64,000 bases of DNA. It comes from Acanthornis magna. Its lineage: Eukaryota; Chordata; Aves; Passeriformes; Acanthizidae. The notes under the pieces were generated by a model that did no database searches, was not told where the DNA came from, and worked only from the letters and a program-made list of their open reading frames with translations. Of the stretch, positions 28,501 through 35,783 are shown piece by piece; the stretch's first letter is position 1, and every line of letters begins with the position of its first letter. Both the position numbers and the translations under genes were made by a program. The DNA lies in assembly GCA_036785705.1 (NCBI GenBank), contig JAWUZG010000001.1, positions 9,920,001-9,984,000 of the forward strand, read 5' to 3'.

Positions 28501-31489
28501 GAGCAAAGAGTGAGTGAAAAAAACAGAGTATGAGATACATTATAAGTATCAATTTAGTAATATTGAAAATCTACAGTCATTTGCCTTTAAATACAAGACA
28601 CTATAACCTACAGAATAGTACCAGTAGTCAAACCTACCTTAGGAAAAAAAAGATAATTTTCTAGCAACCCTATTTTTAAGACATAGCTTATCTCCACAAC
28701 TCCATAAGGCAGATGCTCTTTTTCACACTTAACATTAAAACCTCTGGAAAACATTAGTCACTGGGATACAGGAATGTGTTTGTCTATAACAAAAAAAAAA
28801 AATCCAAGTACTACATTCCAATTTTTCTACTTAAAATACAATATACGGCATATGATTCAGCAGAAGTGGGGAAGTGTGGCTACATGCTGGCAATCCACTC
28901 ACACAGCATGTAATGATTACATGATTTTGAACACCACTAAAAGGAAAGGGCTGCATCACCAAAAGCAGCTATTCAAAGTGCTGCACCTCCATAGCAGAAG
29001 GAAAGCTGGGTGCCTCAGATGTGATTCACACCACATCACATACGACACATCTATACGTGGCACAAGGAAATGCAGTAGAGAGAGTTGCTGCTTAAAACCA
29101 GCTGCTTTCCAGGGCCTGGCCACAGCTTTGGATATGCTGCAAGAGGTCAGCACAGTGCTGTGAGCAAGGCATGAAATGCTACTTCATGGAAGAGGATCAT
29201 AAACCCCTGTCTTCTACTCTTCTCCCTCTGCAGAATTTTTCATGAAGGGGGTTTCTGCATAAAACCCAGTCCTGCAGATAAGTGATAAGCTCACTCTGGA
29301 CAAGCAGAAAGTATCAGGGCTGTAGAAACACACAAATGGAAATTTATGGTTTAGGCATGAAGTGAGCACCTGTCATTTGATTTAAATCAAGTTCATGACT
29401 GACAAAACCAGAGATTTTTGGAAAGAAATGGAAATTCCGTAATGACGCTCTTCAACTTAGGAGGACTTCAAAAGACGTTTTGGGAAAAATTACAACAAGG
29501 AGTCAGTGGAGCTACTTCAGGCTAAGTCATGGAGGCAAGTTGAACAATATTTGGCTCCTTCCTTATCTTTTTTAGACTTTCTTTAAAAAGTTATTATGAT
29601 TTACATTGTGTTTCAGTATGTACAACTTTATTTTATACTAACTGCACTAGTGAGAAAAGTGATGCATTCATGACACAGTAAGTGGAGGAGAAGAATCAGG
29701 CAGGCAGAAATGGTCGAGGAAACAAACCACTTTGAGAAAGTAGCGGCAATTTTGAGGAACCACCACTATAAATTCAATATCCATTGTGATCATTCTTACC
29801 TGTAAGGTAGTCAGAAGAGTTTGCATCACATAAGTCTTTCCACTAGATGTATGTCCATAGATAAAGATGGATGGGAAACTAAACTGCTGACGCTAAGGGG
29901 GGGAAAATAAAAAGGTTGTTGCTGTTTCAATTCTTCTTTTTCATTCAACAGATAAAAGATTTATCAATGAACCTTCCCTCTGAAAGAAAAGTTATCTTTT
30001 AAATGTAGGCATTAAATATAAAATACACCAATTATTATGGAATCAACAAGATCAGTATTTATGTTTCATTTTCACTCAAATGCTGGGAAGATAAGTTGCA
30101 AGAAACAAGAATCATGTAACTGCCAGAGAAACTGCTACAACAAACAACAAAAACACATACACAGAGAAAAGCAGTAGGCTCTTAATTCAAATTAGTTAAC
30201 TAACTGAAACAAAATCTTGGCAAGCACAAATTGCAAGCCACACATTGCCCTAGCTTCTGAAAACGCTACAAATTGCCTTTCTTTTCATTAGCACCGAACA
30301 GAAAATAATTAAATGGTATGAAAGAGGAGATGGTAAAGCTTGTTTTTCTGTCACAAGGCAATATTTGATGTATCTATTTATTTAATGGTCCTGATGTTGA
30401 TTATTTCATGTAATTTTTTTTAACATCAAGGGAAAATAACTGAATTGTTCCCTTTTTTCCATTCTGAACAAGTATTTATTTTTGTATTGTCATTTCTAAG
30501 AATTTTGTATACTGACTTAATAAAGAATACAAAAATAAAATTGACACTTTTTACAAAAAACAATAATATTGATTTTATCCAAGATGAAACACTCTTGTGC
30601 AAGACATACAGGTTAGAGTATCTGTACATTTATCAAGAATTTAAGTATCTATTTTTAAGAAGAGTTGTTGCCACTATGCTTGTAACATATACATAAAACC
30701 TGAATGCTGTAATTTGATGTTGTTATTATTATTATTATCCCTAATTAAAGACAGAACCCAAAACAGATACTAATTTCCATTCTGTTAACTGAACGTAAAC
30801 AGACGTATCAACTGCTAATAAGTTTGCAGGTAAAAATCCTCATTACTTTTTACCACAACTTTGTGAAGCAGTACCTGAAACAATTAACAGGCCAGTGATT
30901 TCTGACTCTTATGACCAACCACAAAACTATTAAGAATCAGACCAATTTAATGTACTTAGAATTCAGGCACTCACATATTAGATTAACAGGACAAAACTAA
31001 ACAGAATTTCTACACTGACACTGAAAAAAAATTACCCAGAATTTTAGGTCCAGGAAGAAGAGACTTACTCCCTGCCACCAAATGGGAAATACAGAACAGA
31101 GTCGTGGCAAAATCAGGCTTCAGAGAGAAAAAGGCACAAATAGCTCCGAGTTTGTTTAGGTCCTTCCAGCTGCCAGACAGCTTTCAACCTTCCAACATAC
31201 TAGAACCTACTGTCAAACACTAATGTTAAAGATGGGTAACAAAAAAAAAACCTCAACAAAGAGGCAACCAAAACATGTTCAAAATGACATCACAAAAACA
31301 CCCTTACATTTCTATTCTCCCGTCTGAGACAGCAGAATGTCTTTGTTCTATTCAAACACAGAATACAAAAAGCACTACCTCTCCAAATATCGACAGCAAC
31401 ATGGACACCTGGGACTCTCGACATGGCACCAAGCTCTCCAAGTGAAGCAGGTCAGCTGCTGGGTATGCTGGATGTTCAAGATTAGGCAT
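7439..31489 (-). CDS. ORC5: Origin recognition complex subunit 5, spliced coding span (12 exons, 3' end outside window)
   Basis: ORC5 is a subunit of the nuclear origin recognition complex (ORC1-6). The complex binds replication origins and, with CDC6 and CDT1, loads the MCM2-7 helicase; ORC5 binds ATP through an AAA+ fold. Twelve exons were placed by translating the minus strand and matching the vertebrate ORC5 protein from start to end. Their lengths (111, 93, 198, 75, 112, 131, 49, 91, 53, 113, 48, 111) total 1,185 nt, or 395 codons with no stop, and all introns are GT-AG. The Walker A motif GHTSSGKT is at residues 50-57. A Walker B-like VLDRAE spans 135-140, just after the exon 3/4 junction. 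The C-terminal winged-helix part begins around residue 260-300. Human ORC5 is about 435 residues; roughly 52 C-terminal residues are not found here. Identification is secure; the missing end must lie left of position 1. Confidence 0.96.
7905..7957 (-). mobile_element. CR1 3'-terminal fragment
   Basis: GAATCACATAATGGCTTG, then GTTGGTAGGGAGCTTAAAGA, matches the reverse complement of the CR1 3' end (GAATCACAGAATGG...GGAAGGGACCTTAAAGAT) with several changes. A short old fragment in the ORC5 intron between exons 11 and 12. Confidence 0.7.
8825..8858. repeat. 17-bp tandem duplication
   Basis: GCATCCTCAATCAGAAT followed directly by GCATCCTCAATCAGAAG, in the ORC5 intron between exons 11 and 12. Confidence 0.9.
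10900..10947 (-). CDS. ORC5: ORC5 coding exon 11 (48 nt)
   Basis: A 16-codon symmetric exon, [16 protein letters not shown], residues 343-358, a basic patch in the C-terminal domain. Acceptor GTTGTTTGCAG, donor GTATGT. Skipping it would keep the frame. Confidence 0.94.
10948..14322 (-). other. ORC5 intron between exons 10 and 11
   Basis: AT-rich intron of 3,375 bp. No repeat family, RNA gene or exon recognised; the longest minus frame (12,947-13,354) has no gene-like content. Confidence 0.9.
14323..14435 (-). CDS. ORC5: ORC5 coding exon 10
   Basis: Residues 305-342 (113 nt): [20 protein letters not shown], then [18 protein letters not shown]. This is one of the most conserved stretches of the C-terminal domain and nearly identical to the vertebrate protein. 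Acceptor TTATTTTACAG, donor GTAACA. Confidence 0.97.
14436..16534 (-). other. ORC5 intron between exons 9 and 10
   Basis: AT-rich intron of 2,099 bp with a short GC- and CpG-rich patch at about 14,835-14,910. Nothing else recognised. Confidence 0.9.
16535..16587 (-). CDS. ORC5: ORC5 coding exon 9
   Basis: A 53-nt exon for residues 287-305: [17 protein letters not shown] between split codons. It matches the vertebrate SQWEKLQ and PGQLKG, with a variable acidic/glycine stretch between. Acceptor TGTCTTTCAG, donor GTATCA. The joined frame with exons 8 and 10 is intact. Confidence 0.95.
16588..18748 (-). other. ORC5 intron between exons 8 and 9
   Basis: AT-rich intron of 2,161 bp. Nothing recognised beyond short frames. 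Confidence 0.9.
18749..18839 (-). CDS. ORC5: ORC5 coding exon 8
   Basis: A 91-nt exon for residues 257-287 (both ends in split codons): [20 protein letters not shown], then QTVYLREIS. This is the helical linker between the AAA+ module and the C-terminal domain. The acceptor, GGCTTGGCGCAG, has a weak pyrimidine tract; the donor is GTAATT. Confidence 0.96.
18840..19397 (-). other. ORC5 intron between exons 7 and 8
   Basis: Intron of 558 bp, less AT-rich than its neighbours. No element recognised. Confidence 0.9.
19398..19446 (-). CDS. ORC5: ORC5 coding exon 7
   Basis: A 49-nt exon for residues 241-256 plus one base: [16 protein letters not shown]. It matches the vertebrate LNFPKYCEPVVKGE segment. 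Acceptor TTCTGTAG and donor GTAAGG are in correct phase with both neighbours. Confidence 0.95.
19447..21190 (-). other. ORC5 intron between exons 6 and 7
   Basis: Intron of 1,744 bp carrying the antisense CR1 3' end at 20.86-21.09 kb and a T-rich low-complexity run near 19.67-19.70 kb. Confidence 0.9.
20860..21090 (+). mobile_element. CR1 LINE, 3' end (5'-truncated)
   Basis: Contains the standard avian CR1 3' wording: GGTGGTGAGACAATG, CTGTGGATGCCCCATTCCTG, CCAGGCTGGATGGGGCTTTG, CTTGCCCATGGCAGGGG and ATGATCTTTAAGGTCCCTTC. It ends with the short ATTC-type terminal repeats. It is truncated at the 5' side, as most CR1 copies are, and inserted in the ORC5 intron between exons 6 and 7, antisense to the gene. 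Confidence 0.93.
21191..21321 (-). CDS. ORC5: ORC5 coding exon 6
   Basis: Residues 197-240 (131 nt, entering in phase 1). It includes [20 protein letters not shown] and ends [10 protein letters not shown], part of the AAA+ lid helices. The acceptor TTTAAACAG follows a T-rich tract and the donor is GTGAGC. An avian CR1 element lies about 100 bp downstream in the next intron. Confidence 0.97.
21322..21677 (-). other. ORC5 intron between exons 5 and 6
   Basis: The shortest intron found (356 bp). No element recognised. Confidence 0.9.
21678..21789 (-). CDS. ORC5: ORC5 coding exon 5, sensor region
   Basis: Residues 160-196 plus one base of codon 197. It encodes [12 protein letters not shown], the strand where AAA+ proteins carry sensor 1, then FEPF and YFPDYSIG. 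The match to the vertebrate protein is close. The acceptor reads CGTGTAG and the donor is GTAAAC. Only 356 bp separate it from exon 6. Confidence 0.97.
21790..24160 (-). other. ORC5 intron between exons 4 and 5
   Basis: Intron of 2,371 bp. Holds an A run near 23.93 kb and the 11-G run at 24.01 kb. The frames at 22,974-23,771 do not resemble known proteins. Confidence 0.9.
24014..24024. repeat. G homopolymer (11 G)
   Basis: A run of eleven G followed by TAAGGG, in the ORC5 intron between exons 4 and 5; C-rich in the transcript. Prone to sequencing-length error. Confidence 0.9.
24161..24235 (-). CDS. ORC5: ORC5 coding exon 4, Walker B strand
   Basis: Residues 135-159 (75 nt, phase 0). It starts VLDRAEQL, completing the Walker B-type strand whose first half (TVYI) ends exon 3, and continues to FLRLQEL. 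The acceptor reads TTGTTAAAAG with a poor pyrimidine tract, so skipping is conceivable; skipping would keep the frame but remove the Walker B strand. The donor GTAAGT is strong. Confidence 0.96.
24236..27733 (-). other. ORC5 intron between exons 3 and 4
   Basis: Intron of 3,498 bp, strongly AT-rich. Contains the 65-bp duplication at 26.0 kb and a small palindrome (ATTTTTCATCATGAAAAAT) near 24.57 kb. Confidence 0.9.
26016..26145. repeat. Near-perfect 65-bp tandem duplication
   Basis: Copies at 26,016-26,080 and 26,081-26,145 start CTTCTGATGCAACAACTATT and end GTTATTTAATGCTTTATTTT. They differ at one base (TTTGCAG versus TTTGTAG). Lies in the ORC5 intron between exons 3 and 4. The high identity points to a recent duplication. 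Confidence 0.95.
27734..27931 (-). CDS. ORC5: ORC5 coding exon 3
   Basis: Residues 69-134, the longest exon (198 nt, phase 0). It begins [12 protein letters not shown] and ends DQTVYI, part of the AAA+ core leading into the Walker B strand. The middle (about residues 90-106, [16 protein letters not shown]) is the most diverged stretch relative to human and corresponds to a surface loop. Acceptor TTTTCAG and donor GTAAGT are both strong. Confidence 0.97.
27932..29799 (-). other. ORC5 intron between exons 2 and 3
   Basis: Intron of 1,868 bp. The 129-aa plus-strand frame at 28,774-29,163 has no recognised similarity and its start lies in a K/N-rich A run; it is not called as a gene. Confidence 0.9.
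29800..29892 (-). CDS. ORC5: ORC5 coding exon 2, Walker A ATP-binding loop
   Basis: Residues 38-68, phase 0 at both ends. It encodes [10 protein letters not shown] followed by GHTSSGKT, the Walker A loop that contacts the ATP phosphates (Lys56, Thr57), then [11 protein letters not shown]. The acceptor follows a run of seven C (transcript sense, CCCCCCCTTAG) and the donor is GTAAGA. Human has Ala where the second Ser of the loop is, a conservative difference. Confidence 0.97.
29893..31378 (-). other. ORC5 intron between exons 1 and 2
   Basis: Intron of 1,486 bp with the (TTA)n microsatellite at 30.72 kb. No other element recognised. Confidence 0.9.
30720..30738. repeat. (TTA)n microsatellite
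   Basis: About six TTA/ATT units in the ORC5 intron between coding exons 1 and 2. Short, probably polymorphic. Confidence 0.85.
31379..31489 (-). CDS. ORC5: ORC5 coding exon 1 (start codon exon)
   Basis: These 37 codons start with MPNLE and end with [15 protein letters not shown] before a GTAGTG donor. The vertebrate protein begins MPHLE and continues CRESQV, so both ends match. Here the cysteine is residue 23 rather than about 10, so some 13 extra residues sit in between. The ATG at 31,489 has A at -3 and is the only in-frame Met before CRESQV. An in-frame TAG lies nine codons upstream (31,514-31,516). An AG at 31,501-31,500 could be the acceptor of a 5' UTR exon, though the branch-like TGACTAAC is very close to it. 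The donor is weaker than the gene's others. Confidence 0.9.
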
Positions 31490-31499
31490 TCTGCTATTC

Positions 31500-34339
31500 C
31501 TGTAGTTAGTCACCTAAACATGCATGTCCCTTTTGAGGTGCAGAGACAAGAAATAAAGTGATCTGGAAAATGAAAATTTTCATTATCATTTGCTTTCATA
31601 TGCATAAAAGGAAAATGAACAGGAATTTACATAAAATCTAAGCAGACATTCTACCTCAAGATAACGGTGTAACTATGATTGAACTAAAAGACTTTGGCAA
31701 GATTGAATTTAACTATGTAAGGCATTCTACAGACATTTTCACACCAGAGAGAATCAAAAAAAGCAAATCAAAATGGATGGGCATACAGGATATGAGCAAA
31801 TCAATACAACAATGAACTATCCTAGTTTAGTTAACTGAGGAATTCCATATTTAGTTTTGGTTTTATATACATTTAAAAGTAGCAAGGGAATAAAAATGAG
31901 TAGATTAGTCACAGATCATCACCTCCCTGAACAGTCACTAAACTAGGATTTACAAGCAACAGGAAAGAGGTAGGACACAAGGAAAGAAAAGGATGACAAA
32001 ATAATAGTTCTTGGCTGCTAACAGGAATGCTTATCCCAGCTTAAAAGCAGCAGAGGCATACGAAAAAAATCCACTTGATGGTAAACATTGGAAATACTCC
32101 TTAAAAATAGTAGGAGTCCAAGCCAGTTACATAAAACTGTAATATTAATTCCAGTTAATTAATACTTTTTACACAAGGACTAGACAAAGAAAAACAAAGG
32201 CCTTGATTGCTGTAACACTGGGAAGGCTGGATTTTAGTGACTAGATATAGAAAAACACCTCAGTCAAAGACACCACTTTGTCTGCACTTCTTAAACTGCT
32301 GGAAAGATGGTACTTTTACCTGTTGGGACACAGACAACACGCAGAGAGAGAACTGAAATAACCTCAACTGCTGGATTCTGACTTTGTCCAACATTACATA
32401 ACTTGAGAATCAAAATGGAAGTTTGGAAATTTCATTAAGGCAATAAAGATAACTCACCAACTGACAGGATTATCTGTATGTTATCAAGACAAAGATAATA
32501 AACAAAGCACTCCCAACTATTTTAAATATAAGTATTTACAAACAAATATGTTATGCTGGGCATAAGTACAACAGTACAGGGAAAGAAGATTACCTTAGCA
32601 GAAAGAAATCAGAAATAGCAAGGTAAAGGGAAAATGAACTGTTCTGAAGAACAAATGCAATAGTGGATTGCACAAACAGGAGAGCTACTGAGGTACAAGG
32701 AGGTTTGTAAATACAAATGCATTTATGGAAATACTTTAAAATAGAGTTCCATTTAGGACCAATCTCTGTTAAGTATTTCCATAAATAGATTTCAGAAAAG
32801 ATTTTTTTCTTTTATTTTTACATTTTGCCTTCAGCGTTTTCTGAAGTAAAAGTTGGGCTTGTAGAATCAACAGAAAAATAAGTGGAACTAAAGAGAAAAC
32901 AAAAGGATATCCCTAATAATAGAAGTAATTCAGTAGTGGTACTGCACCTACTTTTAAGTAATCACATCACACAAACAAGGACTACAGTTAGATATCAAGA
33001 AACTAAGTCTGAAGTAACTTGAAAAACAAGTTTATAAATAAAGTCAATCACATATTAAGTATAGGAAATCAAAGTAATGCTGCTATCAGGGGCAAAAAAA
33101 ACCCCCCATAATCATATGTATCAAGCAAAATATTTCTTATACAGAGAATCATACAAATAGCCTTGGCCCATTTAATCAGCTTTGAACGGGTCGGTGCATC
33201 TCTCCACTATATCTATTCAGATATCTATTCAAAATGGAATGAAGACACAAAACCCCAAATAGGTTGATTCAGGTTGCCCTCTAAAAAATTAGCTAGGTAT
33301 ATCAAGGATGAAAAGAAAAAAAATTATGACAGGAGCCTGTAAAATCAAGGACAAACAAGTGGAGAAAAAGTTCTAGAGAAGTCTGAAAAAATTGTGCAAA
33401 CTTAAGAAAAAAAAGACAGCACTCTTGCCCCGCTGGCTACATGAGAACGGGGCTTGACAGTCCTAAATGCATACAAAGCCATAAAGTAGTTCAGCTTTTC
33501 AACGCCACTCGCAGCCAAACCACCCTCTGGGGAAGCACAAATCGCCTGCTAATCGCACTCTATATTCCAGCCCTGTTTGCTTCTCAAACACCCCTGCAAA
33601 TGGCAATTTACACCAAACACATTTCAGCCACTGGATGAAAATCTCCATCTCTACTGGCTATATGAAGGTGTCCGTATCCCCAACGAGACACCATCCATGA
33701 GCTCACAGGAAAAAGGATGCTTAGAGCAACGTGTTCACAAAACAATTAATTTCGATTAAATGGCAATGTAACACAAGGATTGCTATCAGCCAAAGCTTGA
33801 ATTCAGGATGCTCCTGCCCGGGGAAGGCTGTACGGAGGCTGTACGTGTGACCCCAGCCAGGCCAAGAAGGTGCAAAAAGCACTTACTTTGCAGCTAAGAC
33901 CAAGTAAAGCTGTTAAGAGCACAAGTTAAACTTCATGGCGGGACTTCATGATTTACGAGGACTTCTCTCAACTCACTGGTCCTAAAATACCTACACTTGG
34001 CACCATTTCCACATTCCAGAATAAAAAACAACATAAAAAATGACCGAATTTAAGACATTAGCACCGTTCTGCGTCCCCTCAGGCCCTACAAGCCCCCTCG
34101 CCGGCAAAGGCGTGCCCTGGCTGAGGGGGAATGACGACCCCCGGCCTCCACAGAGTGCGGCTTAAGGGCTCCTTCCGCCACACGTGTGTGCAGCTGAGGG
34201 TGCTCCCGGCCCAGAGGGCGGCTCAGCCCGCGGCGGGTTTCGCTCCCGCACCGATTCCCAGCGGGAAAGACGAGCAGAGGCAACTTTGACCCTCCAGCTC
34301 CTCAGTGCTTTCCTCCCCGCCCGCCGCGCCTCCTCTCAC
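31500..34339 (-). other. Presumed 5' UTR intron of ORC5
   Basis: DNA between the start-codon exon and the CpG island. Contains the inverted repeat at 32.72 kb. CpG density rises from about 33.4 kb towards the island; a strong minus-strand donor-like AAAGTAAGTG near 33.89 kb could belong to an alternative 5' exon. Intron status is inferred, not shown. Confidence 0.5.
32721..32786. repeat. Inverted repeat, 16-bp perfect arms
   Basis: ATTTATGGAAATACTT (32,721-32,736) and its exact reverse complement AAGTATTTCCATAAAT (32,771-32,786) flank a 34-bp spacer. It lies in the presumed 5' UTR intron of ORC5. It could be the ends of a tiny decayed palindromic element; no target duplication is evident. 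Confidence 0.85.
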
Positions 34340-34500
34340 CAGCTGCTCTCACGCTCCCGCCGCCGCCGCCGCCACCGCCGCGCGCGCCGCCGCCCCGCCT
34401 CCCCGGCCCGTGCGCATGCGCCGTGCCACGGCGGGGCCGCCTGGGGCGGGGCGGGGCGGGGCCGCCTGGGGCGGGGCGGGGCGGGGCGGGGCGGCCGTGA
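34080..34500 (-). promoter_or_regulatory. CpG island, probable ORC5 promoter
   Basis: This is the only strongly GC- and CpG-rich stretch in the window, lying at the 5' side of ORC5. Visible motifs are TGCGCATGCGC at 34,411-34,421 (11 of 12 of the NRF1 consensus), GCGGGAAA at 34,261-34,268 (reverse of an E2F TTTCCCGC site), and the E-box CACGTG at 34,181-34,186. GC boxes run through 34,443-34,493, where a GGGGCGGGGC-based block with GCCGCCT spacers is repeated. No TATA box is seen. NRF1, E2F and Sp1-type control would suit a replication gene, but that is inference from motifs. Confidence 0.75.
34340..34435 (-). other. Candidate non-coding first exon of ORC5
   Basis: Inferred. The start-codon exon lies 2.8 kb inside the gene, so transcription from the CpG island needs a 5' UTR exon. 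On the minus strand a good donor, CAGCTG|GTGAGAGG, ends an exon at 34,340. The sequence upstream to the NRF1 site has no ORC5-like reading frame: a TGA stands in the frame that would join exon 2. The 5' end is a guess from promoter motifs; transcript reads would settle it. Confidence 0.4.
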
Positions 34501-34502
34501 GG

Positions 34503-35006
34503 GGAATCGGCGGCACATCCAACAGGGATGGCCCACAGGATATCCTGTGATATCCCACAGGGAGAGCCGTGAGGGGAATCGGCGGCACATCCAACAGGGA
34601 TAGCCCAGAGGATATCCTGTGATATCCCACAGGGAGAGCTGGCAGGTGAATCAGCCGCTCATCCAACAGGGATAGCCCGCAGGATATCCTGTGATATCCC
34701 ACAGGGAGAGCCGTGAGGGCAGTCGGCGGCCCATCCAACAGGGATAGCCCACAGGATATCCTGTGACATCCCACAGGGAGAGCCGTGAGGGGAATCGGTG
34801 GCCCATCCAACAGGGATAGCCCAGAGGATATCCTGTGATATCCCACAGGGAGAGCTGGCAGGTGAATCAGCCGCTCATCCAACAGGGATATCCCACGGCA
34901 TTGCCTGTGATATCCCACAGGGAGAGCCGGGAGGGGAATCAGCTGCTCATCCAACAGGGATATCCCACAGAATATCCTGTGATATCTCACAGGGAGAGCC
35001 GTGAGG
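34503..35006. repeat. 72-bp minisatellite, 7 full copies with higher-order structure
   Basis: Seven head-to-tail units of exactly 72 bp start at 34503, 34575, 34647, 34719, 34791, 34863 and 34935. The shared core is CATCCAACAGGGATA, then GGATATCCTGTGATATC, then CACAGGGAGAG. Units 1 and 4 carry the perfect 16-bp palindrome CACAGGATATCCTGTG (34,534-34,549 and 34,750-34,765). Units 1-2-3 resemble units 4-5-6 one for one (units 2 and 5 share GAGCTGGCAGG; 3 and 6 share TGAATCAGCCGCTC), giving a 216-bp higher-order period. A decayed eighth unit follows to 35,069. Because 72 is a multiple of three, both strands stay open for long stretches; these frames are not taken as genes. Confidence 0.95.
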
Positions 35007-35069
35007 GAAGCGTGCCGCTCAGGGAGCCTCGGGGCTGAGGCGTTTATCCCTAAAGGGAGAGGCGTGAGG
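35007..35069. repeat. Decayed edge copy of the 72-bp minisatellite
   Basis: About 63 bp that still ends AGGGAGAGGCGTGAGG like the regular units and has GCCGCTCAGGGA near its start. It is the degenerate right-hand edge of the array. The next bases begin the LTR-like element. Confidence 0.6.
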
Positions 35070-35070
35070 G

Positions 35071-35783
35071 TGTTACAAAATGCGGAACATGTAAACTTTT
35101 CTTTAGAAAGCCTGTTCTTTGATCTTGGTATGCTTTGAAATCTAATCAACAAGAAGGGAGAATTAATCGGTGAAGCAGAGAAAGGCTAGGAAGCTCTAAG
35201 TGGTGTCCAGGTGTTAGGAGAAATTACTTGGTAAAATTGCCGTGTTAAGGTTTCGGGCTGGATATGTTTCAATGATCTGACCTTCGGGGGAGGTTAGCAA
35301 GGCTTAGGAAGAAAGATGTACCCCTGGTAGTGAACACAAACGATGCAGAGTTTACGGGTGGCAAGGACATTTGGCAGAACTCCCGAGATCAGGAAAAAAG
35401 TGAAAAAGCAGCTCGGCAACTGTGCTGAATCAGCTCCGACTGGGTAAGAGGGAATTGCGGCAGGTGCAGATCGAGACCGCGGACCCAAGAAACCCCCAGA
35501 CGCCAAAGAACAGAACGGCTGAGCATGCAGACTAATTAGCATGAGAAGCGAGAGAATACGGATTAATAAGAGAACTCTCTAACTTGTAGCAATTGAACAC
35601 TAACTCCTTTGTTTGCTAAAACGCGTAAATAGTAAAAAGTTTTGATAATTGGGGTGCTTGGTTTCTGCAATACCACCAAGTGCCCAGGCTTGTCCAATTC
35701 AGAAATGAATAATCAGTGTCTCTCTTGAGTGTATAATTATTGCTTGTTGCACGCTAGGTAACGAATCGGATTTTTGTGGATAA
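35071..35783 (+). mobile_element. Probable solitary LTR of an avian endogenous retrovirus
   Basis: About 710 bp whose base composition and CpG content differ from its surroundings. It begins TGTTACAAAATGCGG, the TGT start expected of an LTR. Its right part contains GTGCTTGG, CCAAGTGCCCAGG and AGAAATGAATAATCAGTGTC, which read like the R/U5 and polyadenylation part of passerine LTRs. No retroviral gene, primer-binding site, clear CA end or target-site duplication was found, so it is a solitary or truncated copy. The family is not assigned and the right end is approximate. Confidence 0.5.

Noticed and set aside
33441..33759. Two plus-strand frames near the CpG island as a divergent gene
   Set aside because: Short, no initiation context or family match, and no sign of exons further right.
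34086..34283. Minus-strand 65-codon frame in the CpG island as the ORC5 N-terminus
   Set aside because: It begins MPLL but lacks CRESQV. The real N-terminal exon is found at 31,379-31,489.
34349..35152. 267-codon minus-strand open frame across the minisatellite, with similar plus-strand frames
   Set aside because: The repeat unit is 72 bp, a multiple of three, so any frame open in one unit stays open through the array. The peptide merely repeats the unit and continues into the GC-box run. No gene-like signal.
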